Shown here piece after piece: positions 1 through 10,640 of a DNA stretch of 64,000 nt. Every line of letters starts with the position of its first letter. Within the stretch, counting starts at the first letter, position 1. The translations under genes and the position numbers were made by a program. Source of the stretch: Siphonodentalium dalli (lineage: Eukaryota; Mollusca; Scaphopoda; Gadilida; Siphonodentaliidae); the NCBI GenBank assembly GCA_032622095.1, contig CP136066.1, forward strand, positions 191,572,816-191,636,815, read 5' to 3'. The notes below the pieces were generated by a model. That model did not search any database, had not been told where the DNA came from, and saw nothing but the letters and a program-made list of their open reading frames with translations.

Positions 1-1316
1 GATGGCATGGCAGATGACTATATATAACTGTGTTGGATATCGGCGAATTGAACAATCTTAGTGAATCTCCTCTCGCATTCCATGACCCAAACGACCCCAA
101 ATGTGATTTAATTCATCATATCATTAGAGAAGAACGTGCATGAATTTGGTGGAATTAGTGTAAATATATTTGTATCAACTTTGATGCAACTCCCTCATGC
201 ATGACTTGAACCGCGCCACTTTTGATCATAATTAAACCACGTCTATTAGACTCATGCATGCATTTTATAATGGAGATGATTATATATAAGTTTGGTGGTA
301 ATCGGCAACTAAAAAAATTCTTATCATAGTTATTACCCCCCCCCCATCTCTCACCCAAACGGCACCAATTTCACGTATTTAAATCACAAGTTTATATTCT
401 TCCTATCACGGAGAAGAATAATATATCAATTTGGTCGAAATCTGCGCTAAAAATAGCCCCTCCCCTGACACCAACAACGTCACTTTAGAAAATTTTAACC
501 CGCACCATTATCTTACTCGTAAAATGTTACCCCTGTTAGACCGCCTTGGTGCCATCTCGATTGTACCCTTAAAGTTATATATAGAACACAGACAGATATT
601 CGCAAATATTTGATTCATTGTATCATTTGAGAAGAACGTGTATGAGTTTGATGGTAATTGGCACTAAACATATTTTTATAAGTTTTTGGTGACCTTCCCG
701 TCCCTATTTCGGACTCAAGCGGCGCCACTTTTGACATCATTAAACCACACACTTAGACTCATTATAGAGATGAATATATATATAATTTATGAAAATTGGC
801 GAGTATACAAATTCGTTTCAAATTTAGGGCCACCATTGCATATCTCTCACCCAAAAGGCACCAATTTGGCGCATTTAAACCACACGATTAGATTATTTGT
901 ATCACGGAGAAGAATATGTTTCAATCAGGTGGAAATCGGCGCTAAACATATTGTGTATCAATGTTTGTGTCCCTCTCACCATCTAGGCACCCCTGACTAG
1001 AATGGCCCCACTTTTGACATCTTGAAACCACAGAATTAGACTCCTGATATCATGGAGATTATTATTTTGTAAGTTTGGTGCTAATCCATGACTAATTTTT
1101 TTTTATCAAATTTAGTGCCCATCCCACCCACCCCCATCTCTGCCCCTCCCCCTTTTCTGCCCCTGACAACAACGGCGTAGTTTAGAAATTTCTAACCCTC
1201 GCCATTATCTTTCTCGTAAAAAGTTACCCCTATTAGACCCCTTTTGTGCCATCTAGGTGGTCCCCAGTGAATTTCTATAGAACACAGACAGACAGACAGA
1301 CAAATATATATATAGA
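1..1316. repeat. Degenerate tandem repeat, about 500-bp period
   Basis: Two large imperfect units occupy this stretch. Matching landmarks recur: the GAGAAGAACGTG motif near 126 and 631, a GCGCCACTTTTGA motif near 213 and 722, ACGGAGAAGAATA near 408 and 905, and a block ending in GAACACAGACAGA near 588 and 1280. Short sub-repeats (a GGTGGAAATCGGCGCTAAA-like motif) recur inside each unit. The right end is a GACA microsatellite at about 1283-1300. Homology between the two claudin-like gene copies begins just after it, at 1317, so this block is an insertion or expansion absent from the second copy. No convincing coding region was seen; short open frames here are not conserved between units. Confidence 0.65.
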
Positions 1317-1535
1317 TACCTGAACACACGTCCGCATTTATAATAGTGAAATATACGCTGTAATAACTGAAGACAGGAGTTAAAGTTTTCTGAACTTGTC
1401 CTCCAATCCCTCAGTCTCTGTATAATAACATATGTTTTATCAACTTAATTAATGGGAGAATTCATTTAGTATAGAAATGGTTAAATTATATAAAAGCTTG
1501 CATATTTTACTTTTATTCTTATAATTGTTTTACAG

Positions 1536-1706
1536 TTGACCGTGACCTTTTAGGAGCCCAGTTCAAGGCATGCCAGGTACTTGCGACGATAGGATTCGTT
1601 CTGTCCCTCGCTGATGTCATTCTACTATGCCTGTATCTTTTCGTTCCTCCAATGGCAGATAATTCCATTCTACAGATGGTTGCAATGGGTTTTGCGTTCG
1701 GAAGCG
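1536..1706 (+). CDS. Claudin/PMP22-like tetraspan protein, copy A, middle exon
   Basis: This exon encodes the end of extracellular loop 1, the second membrane segment and the start of the third of a four-transmembrane claudin/PMP22-like protein. Such proteins sit in the plasma membrane, often at cell junctions. The acceptor is TTTTACAG just before 1536 and the donor is GGTGAG at 1707. The exon starts in phase 1 (two bases complete a codon) and ends one base into a Gly codon. Residues include CQVLATIGFVLSLAD and LLCLYLFVPPMAD. It is nearly identical to the middle exon of copy B at 41029-41205 but six bases (two residues) shorter at its 5' end. The first exon of this copy must lie left of the window, because none is visible between 1 and 1535. 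Whether this copy is functional cannot be judged without that exon. Confidence 0.8.
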
Positions 1707-2610
1707 GTGAGTTTTGTTATGTTATATCCGATCTGTAGAACGTGGACACCATTGGGGACGTAGACACATGTGTCTCATCCAAACTTTGATTAAAATGTTC
1801 AATAGTTGGAAAGTTCATAATTGACAAAACATTAGTTGAAAGTTTCACACTAAAAATGGGCTGAATTTGTGCTGATGGTTTGATTTTCCAACCAGTAATG
1901 GCGTGTTCACATGGGCGAGCCAAAAATATCAGGTTTGTCACATGTGATTAGTTTGACCAATGAAAAATATGATACGAGAAAATACCCGACCAAGGTATTG
2001 CGCTCAGATTGTATCGATGCATAATCAGAATTTAATTAATCTCAACTCGTCATATATGTAGACATAATATAGACGTATATAACATAAATATTGACATTAT
2101 CACATTGCGCATGCGTGCGTATATACATATTAAGGTTTATACATGCTATTAACATTTAAGAGAAGAAAGTCGAGTGCGTCTGTGGTGGGGGAGGGTGTGG
2201 ATCAAAGGGTCTTCGGACTTAGAATAGCATGTGGGGTGGTGCACGGGGTGGATAGCCGGGAATCATGTGTCTGGCTTGTCATATAGGGTGATCATTTTCT
2301 TTGGACTTCGTTGGCTCAATATCGGGCACTTAAGTAATATGTGGTATTCGTCACCAAGTTCCCTTTTGCATAACGTTTAATTTCTAACTGATTTGCTTTC
2401 TTTTGCCTATAATCCGGTTTCTATGGGGATGCGGTGATTTCAAGTTATGAATTTGGCGAGCCGCAATACTACACTGTGATTTCTCAATGAGAAGTAGGTC
2501 TCCTTTTTATAATCCAGTTTAATGATATTTTACAATGTGCCTTTATTCCTCGCCATTCTTGGAGGTAATATTCTTGACTATATTCTTGATTAATCGGTTG
2601 AACGGATTTG
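1707..2610. other. Intron of copy A, homologous to copy B intron
   Basis: The sequence aligns almost base for base with 41206-42262 downstream of the copy B middle exon. Shared landmarks are the GTTATATCCGATCTGTAGAACG stretch after the donor, a purine-rich GTGGGGGAGG segment, and the end near GGTTGAACGGATTTG. Copy B has about 140 bp not found here (around 41810-41960). No gene is visible. The high intronic similarity indicates a fairly recent segmental duplication. Confidence 0.75.
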
Positions 2611-3391
2611 GTCTGCGCTAGACTAAGTACAAATACAAAGACAACACATTTGTAGCAGATAGCCGCTGGCTTTATTGGTGACAAGGTGAAAAACAGACAT
2701 TCCAGCAACGGCCGTCAGAAACATTTGGAAGTAGAAAACTTTTTAATTTCCGTGCCAATAGCATGGCTAGTAACTTCATACTCTCTTACATGTATATGCT
2801 AATGCAATATACTCATACAGTTGGTAAATATCTTCTCAAACCAAGATTTTCAAACAACTTGATTGAACTGACAGCCGTTTACAGAAGGCATTCAGGCATT
2901 AAAACAGAGATAAAACCACTGTGTGGAGAAAACAACTCTGAAAGCTTTGAATACTCTTGCCTGCATACATGCAGAAAAACAAACATATGCAATTGATGCA
3001 TTATATGCATTATATGCATATATAAACATGATCAATATGAATCCTACGCGATTAGTTCCAATTCGTAATAATTTGATTCCAGCAAAGCACTGAATTCCAA
3101 AATTCAGAAAAAAATCTACACAATACGTGAGCTCCATTTATTTGAAATATCCACATGCTCTTTTGATTTAAATTAAAATTTGATACGTGCATCTTGCGAG
3201 ACCAGACCGGCTAAAGTGACCAGAACATTAGCTCACCCGGTAAGCCCGACCACGGCTTACACTCAATCACTCATTAACACTAACCACATGCCTTTAGCAT
3301 GAGATCCACAATGACAACGACTTAGTTGTACTCATACGTTACGCTTCAGACAAAAGTTTTGTACTATACTGCGAAACGTCCAAAACAAATA
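2611..3391. mobile_element. Unit 1 of head-to-tail insertion (rolling-circle-like)
   Basis: This is the shorter of two consecutive copies of one element. It begins GTCTGCGCTAGAC (itself a small hairpin) and ends AAACAAATA. The first roughly 60 bp (2611-2671) are repeated at 3392-3452, and the last 220 bp (3172-3391) are repeated, apparently identically, at 7211-7430. The intron of gene copy B lacks the whole insertion: its GGATTTG runs straight into TTCTCGG at 42262. No target-site duplication is evident. No coding capacity was recognised, and the middle differs from unit 2. Head-to-tail copies, end hairpins and lack of a duplication resemble Helitron/Helentron-type non-autonomous elements. 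That assignment is an inference. Confidence 0.6.
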
Positions 3392-6300
3392 GTCTGCGCT
3401 AGACTAAGTACAAATACAAAGACAACACATTTGTAGCAGATAGCCGCTGGCTGCTAAACAGTAAGTCCCAAAGTATGATTCAGGTGGATGCGTGTCTTTA
3501 ACTCCTGCACACACAGTATCTTGGCGCCATGCTACCGCCTTGGATTTCTAACGAAAATCCCGTCCGCACACAGCCTACAATGTGTCCGTAAGTCTGGTGC
3601 GCCTTCTGTTTGATATATCAGATCTACAACATAAAACATGTTATAAGAAAAAATCCTCGCATGTCTACAATAACGTTATTGCGTGAGGTTCACGTGCCTT
3701 GCGTTTCCACCGGAAGTATATTTCTTCCGGAACCCTTTCCGTTTAAAAATGTTTTGGATTTCCCGACTATATGTCGACATTCGGAAAGCGAAACAAGCCA
3801 ATTGTTCTCCCTTCCAAGCAATTAACTTGGGTTAGAACTATAATTATTGAAGCTGCATAGCTTTTTGTTACAATTTGTCTCAAGTCTATCGACGTTGTGT
3901 TAACCCTATTCCACATTTAATGTTCAAAAACATAATTCGACAGGGACCAGTTGTCCGAAGCAACGGCTTAATCGATACTCGCGTGGTATCTCGATTGGAA
4001 AGAAAGCTATTTCATTTGCTTAGCGTTGGCCTTTTATTTCCAGCGCCACCTTTTGCAATTGTTACCGAACAATCATGCAAGTACCGAGTATTCAAGCTCA
4101 ATCAAGCAACTATTAGCTTCCAGCTGTATCGTGACGTGAGCCTTCCAGAGTGCTCTTTTTGCCAAACAATCATGCAATTACCGAGTATTCAAGCTCAATT
4201 GAGCAACTATGGCACAGGTCATCGAAACCAGTTGGCTAAAAAAATCCGTTTTATTAAACGAACCGACATAACATCAACTGTGTGATCTGTGTAACTTTTA
4301 GCGCATTAAACGCGGCTGCGAAACACTCCATTCGGTCTCCCGCGACCTTAGCCGTTCCGTCGGCAAATTTCCACATTTAATTTTCAAAAACATAATTCGA
4401 CAAGGACCAGTTGTCCGAATCGAAGCAGCGGCTTAATCGATACTCTCGCGGTGGTATCTCGATTGGAAAGAACGTTATTTCGTTTGCTTAGCGTTTGGGG
4501 TTTTATTTCTAACGCCACCTTATGCAAATGTTGCCAAACAATCATGCGAGTACCGAGTATTCAAGCTCAATCGAGCGAGCATGCCACCGGTCATCGAAAC
4601 CAGTTGGCTCACATCACCCGTGTAACGCTTAGCGCATTGAACGCGGCTATACCTTAACCGTTCCTTAAATTCCGCTTTAATCCCATCAATTATGTTTGCT
4701 GGACCGGTTCCCATCTATCTCTTCTGACCCAAATTGCGTGAGTTTCGGATTTACATACCCTATTTGAAACCGCAATATATATCTCCACGTGGAGCCCGTT
4801 TGTGTCTCTTCCGCGCATCATGTTCCAAACACTTCGAAACTTGTATCATCACCTGGACACATATTGTTCCCATGGACCAGACACTCCGTGGTCTGTTACG
4901 TATCACCGGAACGCGATATCATTGCGCTTTCCACCGATGTGGATTATTCTAACCCCGAGATGCGTTTGTGCCTCTTCCGCACATCATGTTCCAGACACTT
5001 CGGAACTTATACCATCACCTGAACACATCTTGTGCCCATGAACCAGACACTCCGTGGTCTGTTCTGTATCGTCGGGACGCAGTATCATTGCGCTTTCCCC
5101 CGATGAATCTTTTGTGCCCATGAACCAGACTCTCCGTGGTCTGTTCCGTATCATCGTCACCTGGACAACTTTTGTGCCCATGAACCAGACTCTCCGTGGT
5201 CTGTTCCGTATCATCGGAACGCATTATCATAGCGCTTTCCGCCGATGAATCGTCACCTGGACAACTTTTGTGCCCATGAACCAGACACTCCGTGGTCTGT
5301 TCCGTATCATCGGAACGCATTATCATAGCGCTTTCCGCCGATGAATCGTCACCTGGACAACTTCTGTGCCCATGAACCAGACACTCCGTGGTCTGTTCCG
5401 TATCATCGTCACCTGGACAACTTTTGTGCCCATGAGCCAGACTCTCCGTGGTCTGTTCCGTATCATCGGAACGCATTATCATAGCGCTTTCCGCCGATGA
5501 ATCGTCACCTGGACAACTTTTGTGCCCTTGAACCAGACACTCCGTGGTCTGTTCCGTATCATCGGAACGCAATACCATTGCGCTTTCCACCGATGTGGGG
5601 TAACCGATATCCGAGGTGCCCTGTGTCTCCACCGGTAATATACCTGAATCCGAGACACCCCTGTCGAAGGGTTGCACCTCCCATGGATATACTCTATATC
5701 CATCCCGTGGACACTTCGTGTATCCGTTACCTGGAGCGTCCAGTGATCCCGATAGGTAACCGCTGTAGCCTGTTTCGGAGACATCCGTGAAAAGGCACCA
5801 TTCCGCCTCTGCGCATTCGGCTTTAACGAAATCGGCCCGTTGGCCAGTTTAATTCGATCGACCCAATATCGCAACTCTATGTATTCGATTCGGTGTTCAG
5901 CGACCTTAACCGTACCGCCGACAACATTCCACTCTAAACCAGTCGATTTCTTTTGCTGGACCGGTTCCCAACTATCTGTTCTGACACAAATTGGGCATTA
6001 TCCAATGATCTATGATGCTTTAACATGATAGATGTTGACATATATAGTTAGGAAAGGCATCTTTCGCAAAATTAACATGCCTGATATTTATCATCTCATT
6101 TGAGCCAAGCTCACACCCTCTGAATTTGTAATTCGGAAATATGTAATGTATGAAAATAGCTCGTATTTATTCGGGAACACCATCCATTCCACACATGCTA
6201 AAACTCTAATTCTTCTACAAATATACTGTTGTCCCCTCTCCCAGGGACCACTCTCAGATTATATCCACTCTCAAACACCGATTCTGAGCGCGCCACTGAA

Positions 6301-7430
6301 AATATGATTTATTTCGGGCGAGTCTATGGCCGCAATGCAAATGCCAAACGACCGTTGTTTCGTAGAAATGATATATAAGAAATACTAAGCTGCTTTGAAT
6401 ATTCAATTCATGAAAATGAATATAACGCATTTGCTTCAACAGTCAATGGCGGATTCAACGCGACTTTTAAAACCAATTTGTTTTATTCAGAGTATATCCA
6501 AGTGACTCTCCTCGCGCTGATATAATTATCTTGATAACAGCTTCGAGTTCGAAATCAATTACGCAATCCTATATTTCAAAAAGCTCCTTTTTCGGATTTG
6601 GTCAGCTATTGAATTAATGTGCTTCCCAGGAAGCACCCATCACTGTGCTGCCACAAATCTTTGTATTGCCACTCTGAGCGCATTCTCGATTTTCGGGGAT
6701 TCAAAACAACTCTGTACTGAGTCATGTGCTACCCTTTTGCAAATATTATCTGTCGAGAAATAATAGTTATCTACATGTATGGTGGCACTTCTTGTCATAT
6801 ATATTTCCGTTGGGAGGATTTGCGTCTGTAAACATTCAGTTCGCCATTCATCCACATATTATAAGTAAAAAACAAAATACTTATCTGTATCATGTCGTAT
6901 GCATCAGATCATCTGTAATTCGTGAACACATGACAGGTTCTTGTTGTCTGACGTTATAGCAACGGATATTTCTGGGCGCGTGGATCGAAGAATCGACTGA
7001 CATCCCGTCGATTATGTAACAACGTCATATTTGAATCATGCGTCTGTTCCTGTAACTGTTTTAGTTTTTTTGATTTTCACGAATAGCATCAACGAAATCC
7101 TCTCCGCCGACAGCGAATTGTACCGAAAACATCCCATTCACAGCTGATATTTAAATGTCACTGAATTGTCTATATGAGATTCGATTGCGCCGTTTGTTGA
7201 TAAAAACGAGATTAAAATTTGATACGTGCATCTTGCGAGACCAGACCGGCTAAAGTGACCAGAACATTAGCTCACCCGGTAAGCCCGACCACGGCTTACA
7301 CTCAATCACTCATTAACACTAACCACATGCCTTTAGCATGAGATCCACAATGACAACGACTTAGTTGTACTCATACGTTACGCTTCAGACAAAAGTTTTG
7401 TACTATACTGCGAAACGTCCAAAACAAATA
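3392..7430. mobile_element. Unit 2 of head-to-tail insertion, with internal repeats
   Basis: This is the longer copy of the element (about 4.04 kb). It shares its first 60 bp and last 220 bp with unit 1. Near the 3' end a TAAGCC...GGCTTA hairpin lies about 150 bp from the terminus. The centre holds imperfect direct repeats (about 3900-4290 and 4370-4740, and again near 5840-5980) and a two-component minisatellite (4960-5590). Conserved ends around a tandem-repeat core match the architecture of bivalve pearl-type elements, which others have linked to Helentrons. No Rep/helicase reading frame is present, so the copy is non-autonomous. A 136-codon open frame at 3875-4285 overlaps the repeats and is not recognisable. 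Confidence 0.55.
4960..5590. repeat. Two-component minisatellite inside unit 2
   Basis: Two building blocks alternate. One, of about 45 bp, contains CGGAACGCATTATCATAGCG. The other, of about 52 bp, contains GTGCCCATGAACCAGAC followed by TCCGTGGTCTGTTCCG. They are arranged roughly AB, B, AB, AB, B, AB, so the unit length varies in steps. A more divergent copy of the block lies upstream from about 4800. Long open frames across it on the minus strand are only a result of the repeat. Confidence 0.75.
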
Positions 7431-7608
7431 TTCTCGGTACTGACTGGTGAATCCAGATACTCGATATTCCTAGTTGATTCAGAGTTTTTGGTAGGTATTC
7501 ATGCGCAAGCCATGTATTTCTCTGTTTTAATTCGTATTGGGTTTTTAGCATTGTCATAATTTGAGTGGTATAGGAAGAGAGGTGCCCGTTGGTATGTCAT
7601 ATTCATTA
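7431..7608. other. Intron of copy A, homologous segment resumed
   Basis: Immediately after the 4.8-kb insertion the sequence again aligns with copy B (42263-42440). Shared pieces include GGTGAATCCAGATA, GATATTCCTAGTTGATTCAG and TAGCATTGTCATAATTTG. It ends with the 11-bp sequence CATATTCATTA, which forms the left target duplication of the next insertion. Confidence 0.75.
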
Positions 7609-7827
7609 TTATCAGAATAATACATAGTCCAAAGAAGGGACAGTAATATTAACAACTGTATCATTTGCAATGCTCTATTTTTATCAAGCTTTCGGCCCTA
7701 TCTGGACCTTCCTCGGGACAATATCAAATGTTAAAACACAATCACAACATGTGATTGTGTTTTAACATTGATATTGTCCTGAGGAAGGTCCAGATAGGGC
7801 CGAAAGCTTGATAAAAATAGAGCATTA
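7609..7827. mobile_element. 219-bp foldback insertion, probable Penelope-like terminus
   Basis: The insertion is bounded by a perfect 11-bp duplication, CATATTCATTA, at 7598-7608 and 7828-7838. Copy B carries this sequence once, at about 42420. From 7669 to 7826 the insert is a near-perfect inverted repeat with arms of about 75 nt. The + strand right arm contains CTGAGGA (7779-7785), then a stem GGTCC/GGGCC with loop AGATA (7787-7801), then GAAA (7802-7805). This is the order of a hammerhead ribozyme core (CUGANGA, stem II, GAAA). One extra A separates core and stem. Penelope-like retroelements are known to carry hammerhead motifs in their terminal repeats and to leave partial inverted copies. 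A Penelope-like reverse transcriptase remnant exists elsewhere in this window. Origin and ribozyme activity are inferences. Confidence 0.6.
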
Positions 7828-7929
7828 CATATTCATTATATTTCCCCAGTATGAGATACATCTGATATTAATCATTATATTTATTGTTTGGATCCCTATT
7901 CACCCATAACTGATTGCAGTTGGCGTATT

Positions 7930-8395
7930 TTCCGTGGACGGAGGGTGATCTAGAGGAGCAATCGTTCGAGTTTTTCGAGCTTGTTGTGTTTTAAAATCCC
8001 AAAATCTCGGATCCATATATCATCAAGGGGGCAATTGATTTTGTATTTATCAATGTTACAATCAAATAAGAGGTTAAATATCCGAGCTTTATTCAAGATG
8101 GCATACATTGCTTTCTTTGTGTCTTTGCATCGCATGTCTCTGTCCTTACAGAAAGTGTCATGGTTTGAGAATCAGGCGCCCAGATACCGGAAGTTATCAA
8201 AAATGTCTATCTCGTTGCGATTAATTAAAAAAGTGGTTCTTTCGCTTTTGTTTTTTTTCTCCGAATATCATCGCCATTGTCTCCATTATGTTTATATCTA
8301 GCGTCCACATTTCACAGTAATTATTCGTGTCTTTTAAAGCTTGTAAGCTTCTAGGTCGTTAACGTAGAGTGCAAAAAGCCATCAACAAAAATATG
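7930..8395 (-). pseudogene. Degraded LINE reverse transcriptase fragment
   Basis: Read on the minus strand, three frames together give the thumb end of a non-LTR retrotransposon reverse transcriptase of jockey/CR1-like type. In order they are: FALYVNDLEAYKL (about 8365-8327), LKDTNNYCEMWTLDIN then MIFGEKK (about 8340-8250), FDNFRYLGA followed by a stop (about 8200-8175), and KDTKKAMYAILNKARIF (about 8140-8080). The catalytic YADD motif is missing, deleted between the first two pieces. Frame changes and stops make it a dead fragment. Comparison with gene copy B places it as an insertion starting near 7926. It is probably 5'-truncated, as such elements commonly are. Family assignment rests on motif order and spacing only. 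Confidence 0.6.
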
Positions 8396-8426
8396 GTCAT
8401 ATGGTATGACCATAACAGCAGGGTGA

Positions 8427-8766
8427 ATTCCTCATTTAATATTCACCCCAATAGTATATAATTAGCTACAATGTGTATTACCAAACTCCTCATTTAATAT
8501 TCACCCCAATAGTATATAATTAGCTACAATGTGTATTACCAAACTCCTTATTTAATATTCACCCCAAATAGTATATAAGTAGCTACAATGTATATTACCA
8601 AACTCCTCATTTAATATTCACCCCAAATAGTATATAAGTAGCTACAATGTGTATTACCAAACTCCTAATTTGATATTCACCCCAAATAGTATATAAGTAG
8701 CTACAATGTGTATTACCAAACTCCTAATTTAATATTCACCCCAATAGAATATAAATAGCTACAATT
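8427..8766. repeat. 58-bp minisatellite, about 6 units
   Basis: Units of 57-59 bp contain TTTAATATTCACCCC then AGCTACAATGTGTATTACC. Starts of successive units (CTCATTTAAT) fall at 8431 and 8489 and continue to about 8720. Later units carry small changes (an extra A, AATTTGATATT). The paralogous position in gene copy B, 63290-63345, has about one unit, so the array expanded in copy A after the duplication or contracted in B. Confidence 0.85.
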
Positions 8767-8902
8767 CCTCGATACATCATGCGTTTTACTCATTGCATCT
8801 AGAGGGTCTTATACCTGGCCGAGTATCATCTATTATTCGGGTCACTTATTCCGCTACTTATTTTGTCTACATTGCTTGTGTACTTATCTTATACTTCATA
8901 TA

Positions 8903-9342
8903 TTAAAGGTACTCAATCCGATCAGAGGGTCCCCATTCCATCAAGATACAACAACAACATTTCTTCAAAATACGCTTTAGTTATCAAAATCGATTAATTG
9001 CAACAAAATAATGCTAACCATTGTCAACTATGGTATCAAATTTCTCGAAACGTGTTGTTTATCAACATTTTGTTCAACGAAATACCACTCGAGTATTCAC
9101 GAAATTTGGCCGTATTACCACTTGTTATCCATCTTCATCAGCAATTTTGACCGAGACCATCCTTTTGACGGAGTTTTTGTGGGCCACAAACAATTGAAAT
9201 AACAAACTTCAAAAATCGATATCTGATAACTCTGAGCGTTGATGGGTAGGTTCCTCGACTCGAATCAAATATTTTATTACCCCCCGCCCCAAGCCAAAGA
9301 AATATTAATTTAGGGATGTTTAATCGGATTGAATACATTTAA
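8903..9342 (+). mobile_element. MITE with TTAA target site (copy 1)
   Basis: A 432-bp element lies between TTAA at 8903-8906 and TTAA at 9339-9342. The ends are inverted: AGGTACTCAATCCGAT on the left, and the complement of ATCGGATTGAATACATT on the right. The intron of copy B lacks it; there the CATTGCTTG of 63456 leads almost directly to the last exon. A related copy lies in opposite orientation at 9693-10046. TTAA targeting fits piggyBac-like or Kolobok-like non-autonomous elements; the family is not resolved. Confidence 0.75.
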
Positions 9343-9409
9343 AGACTGGTATCCATATCTATGTATCATCTGCATCATTACATCACACAAGCTTTACTTC
9401 TCATTGCAG

Positions 9410-9570
9410 GACTCATGGTCGTCATCGCCGTCATTTTGTTTGCGACTATGGGTACAAATTCACAAATGTGGGGACCAGATCTTGGGTACTCCGCTATTTT
9501 GCCCCTAGTTGGAGGCGTGATAAACTTCGTTGCTGGAGGTCTGCTGGCGGCCGGAAGCCGTAATTGCTAA
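9410..9570 (+). CDS. Claudin/PMP22-like tetraspan protein, copy A, last exon
   Basis: The exon starts after CATTGCAG and completes a Gly codon split with 1706. It encodes the rest of the third membrane segment (LMVVIAVILFATM), a short loop with a W, the fourth membrane segment (AILPLVGGVINFVAGG) and a short tail ending SRNC, then TAA at 9568-9570. Its length (161 bp) equals the last exon of copy B at 63490-63650, and the two proteins differ by scattered substitutions. An ATTAAA polyadenylation signal lies at 9692-9697. A potential open frame running upstream from 9361 is intronic and not used, because copy B keeps the same acceptor. Confidence 0.8.
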
Positions 9571-9691
9571 GCTGTCACTTCAGACTTTCAGATAATTTGT
9601 ATCAGGAACGCATACAGTGGCTGAGCTAGATGTTTGTTGTAGGAATCATTGTACTTACTAGTGAAAGGATTATGTGTATTTTACGAACATT

Positions 9692-9697
9692 ATTAAA
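9692..9697 (+). promoter_or_regulatory. ATTAAA polyadenylation signal, copy A
   Basis: ATTAAA lies 122 bp after the stop codon, in a context (ACGAACATTATTAAAGATGC) shared with copy B at about 63764-63782. In copy A it overlaps the TTAA left end of a MITE. Confidence 0.5.
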
Positions 9698-10046
9698 GAT
9701 GCATACTCCGAATTAACGCTCACAAATTACTATTTTTCTTTTGGCTTCGGGGGTAAAAGATATTTGATTTGGACCGAGGAACCCACCCATCAAAGCTCAG
9801 AGTGATCAGTTATCGATGTTTTAAATTTGTTATTTTTCGAGATACTCAGGTGATAATACGACTTTATTTCGTTGAACATCACGTTTATAAATAACACGTT
9901 TTGGGAAATTTTATATCATAATTGACAGTCGTGGTTAGCATTAATTTGTTGTAATTAATCGATTCTAATAACGAAAGCGTATTTTGAAGAAATATTGTTG
10001 TAACTTGATGATTTGGGGACCGTCTGATCCGATTGAGTACTTTTAA
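9693..10046 (-). mobile_element. MITE with TTAA target site (copy 2, inverted)
   Basis: This 346-bp relative of the element at 8903-9342 lies in opposite orientation between TTAA at 9693-9696 and TTAA at 10043-10046. Shared internal landmarks, read on opposite strands, include AATACGCTTT, ATCGATTAATT, AATGCTAACCA and GATGGGT. The pair brackets the last exon of gene copy A, so transcripts across this exon could form a long hairpin. Confidence 0.7.
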
Positions 10047-10640
10047 TTGTTGAGGTTATTTATACTGTTTAACGATTCTGTTGTTTGTGAATTTCCACAG
10101 CTCATGTACTAGTATATCCGACCAGTCAAACGTTTGTATATGTTTTAAACAAATGTCAGCTAAAAAACACTTTGGGTTGGAGACTTGGTTGATGACGTAG
10201 ATTCTTCGTCCTGATAATATTGATCGGGTCTGGTACATTCTGCGTTCCACTTTTGTAAATACATTCAGTTATTATATTTGAACATTGTTATTGCTTTGAC
10301 AACGATTTGATTAAAATAGGCATACACCAAAATAAGACATCCACATTATTGAAGGTATACTGCTTCACTGCAATCATTATATCTGCAATGAAAGTGAATG
10401 CACCATGAAGCTTAACTCGTCCTGCTATAATGCTGATCATGCTGACTTGCTATGATGTTGGTAGGGCAAACTTATGATGTCACGTTATTTGTTCTTAAGT
10501 TGTCATTTTTACGGTGTTCGGCTGAACCGACCAATTTGATAGAAAGTATGTGCCAATATGAAACATTTCAGAACATATGTATCGAAACAATATTAACTCG
10601 TTTGGGACGTGATTCTTTTGAAGAAAACATTACTCACAGA
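10047..10640. other. No recognisable feature
   Basis: AT-rich sequence without a conserved coding frame or clear repeat. A 97-codon open frame from 10452 runs into a tandem duplication and has no recognisable domain. Confidence 0.5.

Noticed and set aside
5015-5677. 220-codon minus-strand frame with repeated DDTEQTTE and VHGHKSCPGD
   Set aside because: It follows from the two-component minisatellite inside the rolling-circle-like element; the frame changes with unit order and no conserved domain is seen.
2611-7430. LTR retrotransposon with 220-bp LTRs
   Set aside because: The 220-bp repeats are each followed by the same 60-bp start or by the host flank, so the pattern is tandem copies and not LTRs around a coding body; no gag or pol is present.
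8427-8766. CRISPR-like regular array
   Set aside because: Whole 58-bp units repeat without unique spacers, the genome is eukaryotic, and no cas genes are present.
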